A stretch of DNA of 64,000 bases from Cryptomeria japonica (Eukaryota > Streptophyta > Pinopsida > Cupressales > Cupressaceae). The notes beneath the pieces are model-generated. The model saw only the letters and a program-made list of their open reading frames with translations. It made no database searches and was not told the origin of the DNA. Where the stretch lies: positions 458,330,072-458,394,071 of the forward strand of contig NC_081406.1 of the NCBI RefSeq assembly GCF_030272615.1, given 5' to 3'. The stretch's first letter is position 1. Each line of letters begins with the position of its first letter. Of this stretch, positions 34,792 to 46,726 are shown one piece after another. Position numbers and translations under genes: made by a program.

Positions 34792-37700
34792 TGTAGTATC
34801 CCTGCCCTAATCAATTTATAATCTCGGTTTAATCTTGGTTAGTTTATCATAATATAATGATTATAGTCAGATGTGTTGATTTAGTTCATATCTGTTAATA
34901 TGGTTTTCACAACAGTTGTATGCAAGTTGTTTAGTGTTCCTATTTCATGTTATTATATCGAGCTAACGCTTTCATTAAGTTTATATATGTATGCATGTAT
35001 GACTCTTGGTTGCAGGAGATTTCAGGTACAACGCCACATGAGTGCGAGGTTCGTCTTCACCTGGATTTGCAGGTTTGAGTGTACCTCTTTAATCCTTAGA
35101 GTTGGATTAGGTGGTCGTAAGACGCTAGTTGAACATAGTTGTGCTCAAGTGAGCATCGTCAGTCGTCGTCGGTATTCCCTTTTGTTTGGGTTTGCGAGTC
35201 GTCCGTCTGGTTGACCTTCTTGGTTTGCGTGTTTGGTGTGTATGGTTAAATTGAGTAATTTAGTCCCTAGTATTTAATTTGATTAAATATGTGTTTGTGC
35301 ATTAAAGATTAATGGACTAAATTAAATAGGATTTCTTTAGGTGATTTATCGTTAATTTGAATTGCTCGATTTAAATTGGGAGCAAGTTCAATTAAATGGT
35401 TAAATTTAAATATTAAATGTATGATGTTTATGCCTAAGAAAAGAAAGATTTAATTTTAATTGAAATAGAATTAATTTTATCTTCTTGGCATTTTCGAAAT
35501 AGAAAGGTTAAATTGAATTAATTGAAAAAATCAATTTTGAATTGAAAAGCAATTTAATTTATTGATATAGTTGGAAAATAAAGATTTTTGTGATTTATTT
35601 TAAATAAAAATTTTAAATCCAAAAATGGGCTTTTTGGTCAAGCTTTTCCATATAACCTAGACATTTGGAAAATATGGGGGATTGAATTTTTTTGGAGAAA
35701 AAAACATTTTTTTTGGAAAATATGTTGGATGAAAGATTTGGGGATTTTGGAAGGAGAAGGATTCCTTGAGCTGTAGGTTGGGGCTCTTCATCAGATCCTT
35801 TCCAGGAATGCTTATTGAGGTAGGAATTCTGGTTATCAATTAGTTATTGTTTAAATTTTAAAAAAATGGGCATTGGATGTTCTTCATGCTATTTGGTTTT
35901 AATTTCTCGATTGATTGCCTCAAGGTTATGAATCATTGTGGAATTAGTTGATATTGGTTAAGATTGGCTGATTGCTTGTTTCTTGTATGAAAAATGAGCT
36001 TTCTTATGCCCAAAAGATTATTTATTTGGTTGGTTATTCCAACAAATCCTTCCAATTTTTGAAACCTCTTCTTGCTGGAAATTTTCATTTTAAGTCTCAC
36101 AATGAGACTGTTTAAAAAAATGAGGGTTTGTCTTTTGGAAAACTTTTTATAATAATTATAAAAAAAAATAAAAATAAAAACAAAAAAACAACCATGTTGC
36201 TGGGAATTGGTTTTAAGTCTCTATGAGACTGTTTATTTATTTATTTTTACTGTGTTTAGACAGTAATTTATTTTTTAAAATAAAATTAAAAAAATAAAAT
36301 AAAATAAATTTTATATTGGGTAAACCCCCCCCACCTCGTGGAAAGGGGGTGTTGCATGTCCCTTTGGGAACAACAACACTTCCCATGGGGGCTACGTGCT
36401 TCCTTTGGGAAAAGCAGTGCTCCCATGGGAGTTGCGTGCTCCCATTGGGAAGCAGCGCTTTCCCAAGGGAAGCATGAGCTCCTAAGGCGGGGGGGCCACG
36501 TGGGGGTCCACGTGGGTACCCTCCCCCGCATTTTTTGTATTCTTGCAAATTAAAATGTTTTTTTAAATATTTTTTTTTATTATTTAAAAAAAAAATATAT
36601 TTATATAATATTTTTGTTAAAAATAAATTATTTTTTTTAATATTTTTTTTATATAAATAAAAAATATATATATATAATAATAATTTATTATTATTAATAT
36701 GTTTTTTAAATTAATTTTTAATAAAGCTTAAATATGGAAATTAATTAATAAATTACGATTAGTTGTAATTAATTAATTGTATCAGAGCCAATATACATTA
36801 ATTAATTTTCAAAATTGTATTTTATTATTAATGCATATTTTTGTAATTAAATACTTAATTTGTTAATTCCGCTATTAATTATTAATTTGTTATATTTAAT
36901 TAATTGTGGATTAATAAATATATTCATTAATTAATAGTTAATTTTAGTAATTTTCTTTATATGCTCAAGGAAACAATCTGTTAATCTGGGAATGGATTTT
37001 CTTTATTTGGCTTCCTTAAATATGTATATTTCCTTGATCTGTATAGTATAAATTGGTTCTGGAAAAGACAAATTTGTAGGATTTATTTGGAACTAGTATG
37101 TCAATGATGTTTGAATTGAAGATTAAATATCTTATTTAATTGGTTAATGGTTGTCTGATTATATTTATGTGAACTTGGTTTAAGAACTCATTATGGCTTA
37201 TTATGTGTGTTCGATGCAATGAACCTTAGAGAGTTAGAAAACCAAGAACCTATACCTAGAGGAGGTAGATAACTGCAATCTGTCTTAGATCATTTAGAAA
37301 ACTTGATCGACATTTAATGTCTAAATTAATTTGGAGAAAGATTGTATCCTATGGTTATTGCCTATGCAAGTTTAATTTATGTATTCGCTTTTGCTTCAGT
37401 AATGGCAAGCCTTGCTTTGATTGATTGGACCCTGTCGTATGGTTGATTTGGGTACCTGTTTCAGTCCTTGGTCTCGAGTTTGACTAAAGTTTTGTGGTGG
37501 GGTCATATTTGGTCATATCCCTTTTGTGAGTGCCTCTTTTTAGTCGTGATTGACCAAATGGATGTTCCCTCCTTTTTGAACTCCGTTCATCTGACCATGT
37601 GTATTCCTTGGTTTATGAGGTCGCTTGAGTATAGTCTTGTGTTGTATGGGAAGTGGCTTTCGATTGGGGGGCGCGCCCAAAGTGGTTGCTGGGTAACCCA

Positions 37701-38983
37701 TCGAAAGTGAGTCTAATAAGTGATAACCTAATAGTAGATTAGAATGTAATCTCTAAGTAAGATAATTGTGCCTCACACATGAGACGAGTGCTAACATAAA
37801 CTCGACATGTTGTGAGAAGGCCTGAAATGGCAAACAATCATCTTTGTCTTCATGAAAGGATGTGTGGGTCCACATGAGGCTTGGATGGGCCGGAGGTTCA
37901 GATTAGGTTGTCAGGGTAACCCAGTGTATGGGGCTGAAACCTATGAAGACCTACCAGGGTAGCCATATTAGGTTGTGTGATGACACTTGTCTCTATGTTT
38001 GCTAGTGTGTGTTGATGTATGGTCTTGATAGGAACACTTTTGTGGAGTCATCCTGTTGCTTATGCCCTTGTGAGTACCTGGTTTCATGTTAGACCTTGGG
38101 TGGTGATGACTCAGTTTTGTGGATGTTCTTATGGACCTTGTATTAGCTTCGATTATGTTCAGCTGGATCCTTTCCTTTTCAGGGATCGTTTATGTATTTA
38201 TTGACCGATGTGGTCATTTGTATATTGATTATGATTCGCCTTGATGGTAGGATTGTAAATTATGAGAACCTCATGTATTTGTAACTTTATTAATTATCAA
38301 AGGGGTCTTGCAGTTGAGCAGACCCAGAGATATAGCCCTTTAGGGGTGAACTCTGAGATCATCTTGTTGTTATCTGATGCTTTTGTCCTTATGTTTCATG
38401 TTTAGTGTTATCATGTATGAATAGCTTATGTTAGAATGCATAAGTGGATAAGATGGAATTAACTTTAAATGCTTATATGCAGTCCTTTCTTGAATGCAAT
38501 AAATTGGAATATGAAAGAATGTAGCTTAGGATAATGGATTATATTCAATCATTATTAAGGAAATTAAGTGTGCATGAAAGATCTCATATGTTTATGATGA
38601 AATTCTAGTGTGTTAGAATATTAGATGCATGGCTATATTTTAATGAAAAGCTTGAATGTAAGGTATGAATGAATCATAATGGATAAACATTAGCATGTGA
38701 TTTATATTTTCATCTATCTAAAAGAAATTATCCTTGTTTAGGAATTCGCTCATTATAAGATAATCAACTCATTGGATTAATTGTGTGAGTTAAGTTAATT
38801 GTATAATTATGTAATCACGTTGGGAAACTCTTTAGGTGGTAGTTGATGTCTTCCTCTATGTAATCTGAATCTTTGATATCTTGTTGTATCTTAATGTTGT
38901 GTAACTTTAAAAAAAGAAAATTATTGCACTCTATTCTTGTGTTATGGCTTTATCCCTTCGGGGTTTCCTGGCGGGGAATTACA
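34792..38983 (+). repeat. E7 3' LTR (4192 bp)
   Basis: Uninterrupted copy, TGTAGTATCC to GGGGAATTACA. It supplies the empty-site sequence for the E8 insertion. It matches the left LTR throughout, with an estimated few percent difference (8 in one 145-base stretch). Confidence 0.9.
36351..36490 (+). repeat. GC-rich tandem array, 40-bp unit (right LTR)
   Basis: Units start at 36351, 36391, 36431 and 36471, with the same 40-bp phase as in the left LTR, so the array predates the insertion. Confidence 0.85.
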
Positions 38984-40093
38984 ACAAGCATGCAGTTTTG
39001 CACTTCAACGAATTCATGACATGACAAGATTATGATTGAGAAAACATAAAAACATCTGATCGACTTATTAAAACTAAACACATTAACTGTGAACAAAAAA
39101 AACATTCGGCATGAAACATATTGTTTGCTTGTTTGCCTATTTTCTCTTGATTGTTTCTGATTTTCTTTTTTGGTGACATATCTTTTAGCTTTTCCATGTT
39201 GTCTTTGACTAGAGATTTTATCTCCAGGATGTCATTGACTATAAAGGTGAGGATGGGGCATGTTCACTTGTTTGCTTCTTGTGGGATATTCCTTAGGAAT
39301 ATGATGACACGTCTTGGGGCATGATCACTTAAGATCATCAAGGACATATTGGTCTGATACACACTGAGGCATTCCTTTACTGTTTGATATATTTTCTTTC
39401 TCGTAATTGGTGTGACTGATTCATTTGGGTCTAATTGATATCCAAATGATTTTTTGCCTTTTGCTATAATAAGATCGATGATGATACAAGCACTTCAGAA
39501 GCACAAGAATTCTCATCACTTTTATATCCTCTTTCTCATCATTCTCATGATCATTACTTTTCTCTTCTCATCCTCCTTCTCATCTATCTTTTTCATCAAT
39601 TCTTTCATCATCTTCTTCATTCTTCTTATTCTAGTGTGGTCAATCAAACACTTTATCTAATTGATGCAATGTCTTTGAATCTTTAATCTCTTTATCAACC
39701 ACCTTGCTTCTTGCAATCTCAATGCCTTGGATCAATCAATCAATCATTGCATCACCTTATCTTGCACTAGCATCAATCCCTATCAACTTAATTAGCTAAA
39801 TCAGCTTAATCAGCTTATCAATTCGACTATACTGTTCATTTCCATCAATTGTTCAGTTACGCCTCATCAACTGTGCATTTCTATTAAATGTACATCTCAA
39901 TCTAATCACTTGTGCAATATCAATCATCCAATATTCTCTCTTGTAATCTATTGAGAGATCAATCTCCATCATTATGTTCGATCAATCTCTCGAGGGGGCA
40001 TAGCCAATCAATCATTATCCTTACCAGGACACCTCTGGGGCATATATCAGTTGATCATTTTCTTTGAAACAATGTGACAAGCTACATTGTGTC
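38984..40093 (+). other. E9 3' internal region of a probable gypsy element
   Basis: No coding recognised. Contains CT-rich runs (39510-39640) and several GGGGCAT words before the polypurine tract. It is assigned to E9 by position only; the left part may be older flank shared with 20150-20239. Confidence 0.4.
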
Positions 40094-40107
40094 AAAGAGG
40101 GGCAAAA
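40094..40107 (+). other. E9 polypurine tract
   Basis: AAAGAGGGGCAAAA abuts TGTAGACAC, the typical form of a Ty3/gypsy 3' LTR junction. Confidence 0.6.
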
Positions 40108-41115
40108 TGTAGACACATAAAAATTTCCATTAGTTTGTCCTCATTTAATTTTAAATTTCTCCGAACATTGGCCGAGTCCTTATTATTACATTATTATTTC
40201 TCCATAATTCATTATTCATAATTTCCATCTTTTATTATATTATTATTAATATCTTATCATTTATCCATTAAATTTATTAAATAAAATATTATATCATATT
40301 CATGCATACACCTTCATGCATTCACGTTATACACATTTCTCTATTTATTTAATAAAACCCTTAAATATCTCCTCCTACCACTTACCATTTCCCATTTACC
40401 ACTCATCTTCCCTATACCACTCATCTTGCATTATCCCATATTCATCTAACAACATGAACTCACCAGGAGAAAATTTATTTAAACAAGGCCCCCTCTCTTA
40501 TTTGGGAATCTCATCTTTATTCATTGAACTTATGTCAATTTGCATCCCATTATCTTAACATCTTATCTGCTATCTTTGCATTCTCAAACCTTGATTTCCT
40601 CATAGCTTTTTGCATAAGTGCTTCTGAGAGAAAATATATATTAAATGTAAAATCTTGGGGAATAGAAGTGCAATGGAGTGGATTTTTGTTGCATGCATGT
40701 GTGTTTTAGCTTAGATATTTGCATTTGCATGTGTGTGTTTTGCAGGTACTTCTAGAATATCATTTGAGCATTGTTATTATAGGCAATTTCATCTTAGATC
40801 TAGTTTAATTTGATCATTTTCGAGCTTAATTGCATCAGCATTATAGTTTAATCATGCATATCATTAGCTTAATTATACTCTTGGATCAATCTATCATAAT
40901 CAGTCTCATCTAGCTTTCATATCATCATCATTTCAAATCCTTTGTCTACGTGTAGTCAAGTCACTAGGATTGCTTATCCAAATCTGAGAGCAAATCCATA
41001 CTCGCATCTCTTAGGAGGTGATAGGTCTCTTTGTCACGGTTTATCTTTTGTTTGATTTCAATTTCTTAGCCATGCTTGTAATGATCTATGGAGTGTTTGT
41101 TTTGTAGCTACAACA
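40108..41115 (+). repeat. E9 3' LTR (right end approximate)
   Basis: Begins TGTAGACACATAAAAAT and is AT-rich. A plausible end is GCTACAACA at 41115, just where E10 coding starts. The first 17 bases resemble the start of the E10 LTR (TGTAGACACCTAAAAAT on the minus strand), so E9 and E10 may be related families in opposite orientation. Confidence 0.5.
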
Positions 41116-41118
41116 ACC

Positions 41119-41562
41119 CTACTTCACACGCACGACAATATCTATTACCATATTTGCTTGTTTAGATGTTTTTGGTACTATATTGCTAGATGATTTTGTG
41201 TTAGTTTCTTGTAGAAGTTGCCTCATATCTTCACCATCTGATTCCATACTAGGATATGTTGGTGCTCTCCTGCTTCTTTGAGATGAAGAGGGAAATACTC
41301 GTATTGTTAATAAATTATGATGTATGTATTTTGAGGGTATCCTAGGCTTGTTCAATATATCTAGTGTACGTTGCCTTGCCTCTGTTATCTTCGGTACATG
41401 TTTATATCCCAAACCTTGATTATTTGGGTTTTCATGTGGTAAAATAGGTTCTAATCTACCTTGCTTCTTTAATCCCAATCCTGTGATACCATCGTGCCCA
41501 TGTTTTTGTAGCATCTTGAAACTATTGTCATATTGGTGTAGAGGTAACTTGGGTATTGTCAT
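41119..41562 (-). pseudogene. E10 G-patch domain segment of the gypsy polyprotein
   Basis: Within this frame, residues about 15-55 read KMLQKHGHDGITGLGLKKQ, then a PI pair and QGLGYK. This fits the G-patch consensus (hydrophobic-KxG, GLG, QG, PI, GLGY). G-patches bind RNA or helicases; one is known C-terminal to protease in betaretroviruses. Here it follows the protease in the same frame (distance 41563-42030 contains stops). RT, RNase H and integrase should come next, but the element ends at about 41116 against the E9 LTR. Confidence 0.6.
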
Positions 41563-42030
41563 GTCGTCTTCTTCTCTATATATCCATTAATTAAAATCTC
41601 CCTTTAGAGATTCTTCTTGTAAGTCTCCCCATCTAATGAAAGAGTATGAATCTAAGTACTTCAATATCTCTTTTCCTTTATTTTGCTTCATCACTATGTT
41701 CTGAGGCTTCCCAAAAGACCTAGGCAAAAGGGATGATTGTCTGCCATTCAAGGCACTTGAAATGGAATATTACCCACAACCAACTTCCTTAATTTGTAAA
41801 GAAGATGTGGTAGGTGTATTTTTTTCTATTTTTGTGACTTTCAACGATTCCAATTGTAAGTGAAGTGGAGATGTTTGATTGTTTGGTACTTGATTGTCTA
41901 TGCTTGCCCTTACATAATTGTAGTGTTGAAAAGGGTTTGGGTCGCCATGAACGGTGATCTCAATGCCATTGTATGGGAACTTCACACATTGGTAAAAAGT
42001 TGAAGGTACTTCCTGCATGGCATGTATCCA
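41563..42030 (-). pseudogene. E10 linker between protease and G-patch
   Basis: An open segment at 41770-42018 reads FPYNGIEITVHGD and continues in the protease frame after one stop at 42031. Stops also lie at 41770 and before 41562, all in one frame, so the polyprotein was once continuous. No domain recognised apart from the conserved IHAMQEVPS-type stretch after protease. Confidence 0.55.
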
Positions 42031-42615
42031 TTAACGACCTAATAGAATATTGTACCCCAATTCTTTGTTTAGGACATGAAAGGTGATGTCTGTTGTGACT
42101 AGTCCTATTTGTATTGGAAAAGTCACTACACCCTTAGAAGGGTGTTCCTCATCATCATAAGCTTTGATATTGATTCTCTTAGCAGAATCAATATAATGTT
42201 CAGAATATCCTAAAGCTTTAATCAAATGCAATGTGTGTATGTTAAGGCCAACTCCACCATCTATAAATACTCTTTGAACTTTCTTTTGGTCAATCAAAGC
42301 TTTCAAGTGTAAGGGATCATTATGCATGGGCCAATATGTAGGTACATCCTGCTTAGTGAATGCGACCTTTGAAGTTGCCAAGTTTCCAACCATGGAATGG
42401 AATGTGTTGTTAATATCTCTGGCAACAACTGAATCTTGTAATGCTTTGTCAAGGACTGCCTTATGAGTTGGCGAGATGCGTAGTAACTCAAATAATAAAA
42501 TTTGAGGTAGATTTCGCTTCAACTGATCCACCATATTGTATATGCTATTTGTTGAAGGGGGATTTGAAGTTACCCCTTGCAATGTGACCTTTGATCTTCT
42601 AGTGGTGACAACCAC
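42031..42615 (-). pseudogene. E10 Ty3/gypsy retropepsin-like protease
   Basis: The frame shows VQRVFIDGGVGLNI, the gypsy protease active site region with DGG in place of the usual DSG or DTG, and near its end ELGYNILLGR, the second conserved block. It lies downstream of the Gag zinc finger on the same strand. Start is internal to a polyprotein. Confidence 0.72.
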
Positions 42616-42889
42616 TATGTCATATACTGCACTAAGTGCGTTTATGGCATAATAAAATGCAACATTAGTATAATTGGCATTATTGTTTTATGCATTGGAA
42701 CTAGAAGCCTTTCCATTGATCTTTGAAGATGGTATGATCTGTGTTTGGTGTCTTACTAGAATCCATAGTAATGTCGCCTTGATCAATGAGATCTTGTATG
42801 AGGTTCACTAGTTTGTAGCAACTTGTTGTATTATGACCTTTATTGCGGTGGTATTCACAGAAATCATTGTCATTCCACCAAGCAGGCTT
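42616..42889 (-). pseudogene. E10 Gag C-terminal zinc-finger part
   Basis: The minus strand reads FKPAWWNDNDFCEYHRNKGH and then NTTSC, the gypsy Gag zinc finger with a CX2H start (C-E-Y-H) before GH and C. The preceding residues VRPYELGPF lie at 50157 across the E11 insertion, so both halves join when E11 is removed. Confidence 0.7.
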
Positions 42890-42894
42890 AAATG

Positions 42895-44324
42895 TGTTGG
42901 CATATGATGAACGAACATGTTGATATGATGATAATGTATGTTGTCATTGATGTCAATAAGTGTAAGTGAACCGGTATGTAGATTGGAAGAAGCTGGCGAA
43001 CTGGTATGAAGAAATGTGAAGTGAACCGGTGTCAGGGTTTCACTGAGTGTGACTATCGGTTGGTAGTCTGAGTTATAGGGTTTCTAGTTTGGAAATCTCA
43101 CTTGTGTGATGCAACTGATGACATTCTATGTTAAGTTAGCTAAGAGATGAAGATGAGATCGTGATGCCATGTCAACTTTGTGCACATGAAGGATTTCCTT
43201 AAGGATCATGCATGAGAAGATCGACTACATTAAATGTCTACCTCGGGAATGAACATTCTTATTAGCGGTATGAGAAGAAAGTGTGATGAGTTACTGATTT
43301 CCATGTGCGGTGAAGATTAGACAATGCATATTGTCTTGTGATATGTTTGAAATTGTATTGCTCTATGCAAAGTGTTTGGACGGTTAGGATTGGACCGCTT
43401 GTATTGTAAACCTAAAATTCTTAGGGTTTAGGGTTTATGCTACCAACCTAATTGTTGTCTATAAGGTTGATGATGTTTGTTATTGTAAGTTGTTGGCAAA
43501 TGTTGTGTGTGTATCCAAGCAATGAGATACTTGCCAGACCAGTAAGAGAAAACTGCAGAGTGTGATTGCAGAAGTAGAGGAACTGAAAAGGATCTGCCTT
43601 ACAATATAGTGTTTTTATCATATCAAAGCTTTACCTATTGTATTCTAACCATTTCAACAGAAGGAAAATCCCTTTTCCGGGTAGCTTTAATAGGCTTACT
43701 GCAAATCCTCTAACCAGGTGACTCAAGATTCATTGAGTTCTTCAAATCCTCTAGCAAGGTAACTTTTAATAGGGTTTCAACCTTTAACAGGGTATATAGC
43801 CATCCCTTAACTGGGTGATCTTTAATAGGATCGATTCCTAGAAGAACTTTATTGTAAAGTTTTTAACCGAACTAGGCTCCTAACAGAGCGAGCTTCAAAA
43901 GAGTTCAAAAAGAAGATTGTGGGTATTCATCCCCACCATGGTTTTTCCCATTTGGGTTTCCATGTGAAAAATTTGTGTGTCATGTGTTGTGCCTTTTTCA
44001 TGTGATGATTAAGTGTTCTTTGTTTAAGTGATTATGAATGCAGAGCTAATGGTTATGGTATTGGTGACACACCACATGCATATGTTTATGGGTAAAGTAG
44101 TTATCAAGTATTAAATGTATTTGAAGTGTTCAGACTTACCGGTCTATGTTGTCTGAAGTCTTACTGTGTTGAACCAGTATTGCCATGGTTAAGTTTAGTA
44201 ATGAAGACAACCGGTTAGTGTTGTTTTAGGTTGAAAAGATTGTTAGAAACTATTTCACTATACTGATTCACCCCCCCCTCTCTTGGTAACAGTTAGGGAA
44301 TATGTTGTTCATCATTATTCATCA
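42895..44324 (+). repeat. E11 5' LTR
   Basis: TGTTGGCATATG to TTATTCATCA. It contains a telo-box-like TTAGGGTTTAGGGTTT (43421-43436) about 25 bases upstream of TCTATAAGG (43459-43467). A series of CCT...AGG units spans 43671-43900. The hairpin block is near 43935 and the C-tract block at 44264-44282. Confidence 0.9.
43421..43467 (+). promoter_or_regulatory. E11 LTR telo-box and TATA-like promoter
   Basis: Two TTTAGGG units followed about 25 bases on by CTATAAGG. The arrangement is repeated in the 3' LTR (telo-box 49263-49278). Telo-boxes occur in promoters of growth-linked plant genes; function here is inference. Confidence 0.45.
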
Positions 44325-44326
44325 AT

Positions 44327-44338
44327 TGGTATTAGAGC
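44327..44338 (+). other. E11 primer-binding site (one mismatch)
   Basis: TGGTATTAGAGC, a C-to-T variant of the tRNA-Met site, two bases after the LTR. Confidence 0.8.
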
Positions 44339-44395
44339 AACTCCAGGTCCTCGGTGATATAAGCTTAACCACTTGAGGTAAAATATCCTACCTTA

Positions 44396-45733
44396 ATGAT
44401 GAAGAGGGAAGGTCCTAAGTTTAATAGAGATAACTTCAAAATATGGAAGGACAGAATAAAGATCTATATCAAGAGTTTGGGTGCTCAACATTGGAGCTAT
44501 GTTGAAAATGTCTATGTAATTCCCACTGGCACTTTAACTGATGATAAAAAAAGAGAGATTCAAGAAAATGGGAAAGTCATGGAAGCCCTGATTAGCATTT
44601 TGTCTGATATTGAGCTCATTGATGTACAAGATAAGGACATTCCTAAAGATGTATGGGACACATTGGAAACTATTTATTGTGGTGATGAGCATGTTAGACA
44701 ATCTAAGGAAGAGAGCCTTAGAGGAAAATTTGAAGACATGAGGATGGTTGAAGGTGAGACCATTCAACAATATGGCATAAGAATCAAGACTGTTGTTGGA
44801 GATATCAAGAAAATTGGTGGAACAATTGATGATGCCACCATTGTCAATAAAGTCTTGAGATCATTGTTACCGGTCCATGCAATTAGAGTTGCTGCTATTC
44901 AGGAACTAAGGTTTATTGACAAACCCAAGGTATCCTTAGACTCTATCATTGCAAAGTTAACTGCATATGAGTTGAATAGCTATGATGGCAGTGTTCAAAA
45001 GACTAAGTCATCTTTTAGAGAATCTGTTGCACCAACCGAAAAAGGAAAAGAAGCAAGTACCAATTATGAATCCATGCAAAGAAGAGGTATGGATGATGAA
45101 GAAATTCTAATTGAGTTTGAAGCTCTTCTTGCCAAGAGACTTCCAAAAGGTACTGGAAAATACAGAGGTAAGCTTCCTTTAAAATGTTTTTCCTGCAATA
45201 AGATAAGACATATAGCTGTTAACTATCCTAACAATGAGAATAAGGATAAACTAGATAGGTTTAGAAAGTATAAAGGAGGAAATATAAGAAATTGTCTTGT
45301 TGCAGTGGATGAAGGTATTACTGATGAAGAATCTAAGGATGAAGAAAATGAAGACATGGTATTTGTAGCTGTAAAGGAAGAAGTGTCTGACAAGAAAGAA
45401 CTTGTCTCTTGCATTGACAACTCTAATGAGTGGATAATTGATAGTGGTTGTTCTCACCACATGACTGGTGATAGGAGAAAGTTTTTGTCTCTAGAAGAAT
45501 ATGATGGAGGTGTTGTCAGATTTGGCAATGATGCACCATGTTTGGTGAAAGGTAAAGGATCCATCTCACTGGCTGGAAAAAGTAGTGTAGATGATGTCTA
45601 CTGGGTAGAAGGTCTTGAGCATAACCTATTGAGCATTGCTCAGCTAAATGATAAAGGACTCATTCTAGAATTCAAAGGTGGAGTCAGCAATATAAATGGT
45701 AAAAGTGGTGAAATTATTGCCATCGGTAAGTAA
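44396..45733 (+). pseudogene. E11 Gag-protease part of Gag-Pol
   Basis: The 445-codon frame starts at the first ATG after the primer site (MMKREGPKFNRDNFKIWKDR). A UBN2-type Gag region follows (residues about 55-200), then the zinc knuckle CFSCNKIRHIAVNY, whose final Cys is Tyr and whose Gly is Arg, so it is broken. The protease WIIDSGCSHHMTGD follows at about residue 350. It stops at TAA 45731-45733; the next frame continues in phase, so the stop is a nonsense mutation. Confidence 0.88.
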
Positions 45734-46726
45734 ACTAGAGGTAACCTGTTTCAGTTGAATGCCAAGATAAGTCGGTGCCTGATGATGAAGTTTGATGATA
45801 GTTGGATATGGCATAGGAGACTTTGTCATATGAACTTTGATAATATTGTAAAGGCTAGTAAGATCAAGGCAGTAAGAGGATTGCCTTTGCTGAACAAACC
45901 AGATAATTCTTTGTGCAGAGAATGTCAACTTGGGAGGATGTCTTCCTCAACTTTCAAAGGTAAGTCTTTTTCAGCAGAAAACTTACTTGATCTTGTGCAT
46001 ACTGATTTGTGTGGTTCTATGAAAACTAGAAGTATTCAGGGAGATAGGTATTTCATGATTCTTACTGATGACTGCTCAAGAATGATGTGGGTCACATTCT
46101 TGAAAGACAAGTCTGAGGCGTTTGGAAAGTTAAAAGTCTTTAGAGCATTAGCAGAGAAGGAAAGTGGTCAAAAGATAAAATGCCTAAGAACTGATCAAGG
46201 AGGTGAATTCACTTCTGATGAATTCAACAAGTACTGTGAAGATAGTGGTATCAAGAGGCAGTTGTTTGCCCCAAGGACACCACAACAAAATGGCATAGCA
46301 GAAAGGAATAACAGGACTGTAATTGAAGCGGCTAGAACAGTGTTGATCCAAGGAAAGGTTGCTCACACTTTTTGGAGAGAAGCAGTGAGCACTGCAGTCT
46401 ATACTATGAACTGGGTACTCATCAAGAAAGGTAGAGTTAAAATCCCTTATGAGTATTGGACCGGGAAAACTCCCACTGTGAGTTATTTTAAAGTGTTTGC
46501 TAGTAAGTGTTATATCAAGAGAGGTGAGCATCTGAGCAAATTTGATGCTAAAAGTGATGAAGGAATATTTCTGGGATATTCCACTAAGAGCAAAGCTCTC
46601 AAGTGCTACAACAATAAAACACGGAAAATTGTTGAGAGTATCAATGTTAGGGTTGATAAATCCCCTGAAAAACCTAAGGAAACCTGCAGGGAAGAACTGG
46701 AAGATGAACCACATATAGCCTTCTAA
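45734..46726 (+). pseudogene. E11 integrase
   Basis: In phase with the preceding frame. It has the zinc domain (WHRRLCHMNF ... CRECQLGR), the acidic triad contexts HTDLCGS, LRTDQGGEF and NGIAERNN, and the C-terminal domain with KCYIKRGEHLSKFDAKSDEG. All three catalytic residues are present. TAA at 46724-46726 ends it; the frame continues beyond. Confidence 0.88.

Larger units (their letters stand above)
20240..38983 (+). mobile_element. E7 giant non-autonomous LTR element (LARD-like), with E8 inserted
   Basis: Two LTRs of about 4.2 kb begin TGTAGTA(T/C)CCCTGCCC and end GGGGAATTACA. They flank 3.7 kb of interior with a tRNA-Met primer site at the left and a polypurine tract AGGGGGGGAGAA at the right. 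TSD: AGAAG (20235-20239) against ACAAG (38984-38988), one mismatch. No Gag, protease, RT, RNase H or integrase is recognisable in any frame of the interior. Without E8 the element is about 12.1 kb. The structure matches LARDs, which depend on proteins from another element. The primer site and PPT-LTR junction resemble Tekay/Del-type Ty3/gypsy elements, a weak inference. Confidence 0.85.

Noticed and set aside
36237-36553. Frames in the right LARD LTR
   Set aside because: Same reason as for 28356-28727.
43421-43436. Interstitial telomere
   Set aside because: Only about two and a half TTTAGGG units, present at the same place in both LTRs, so it is an LTR motif and not a telomere remnant.
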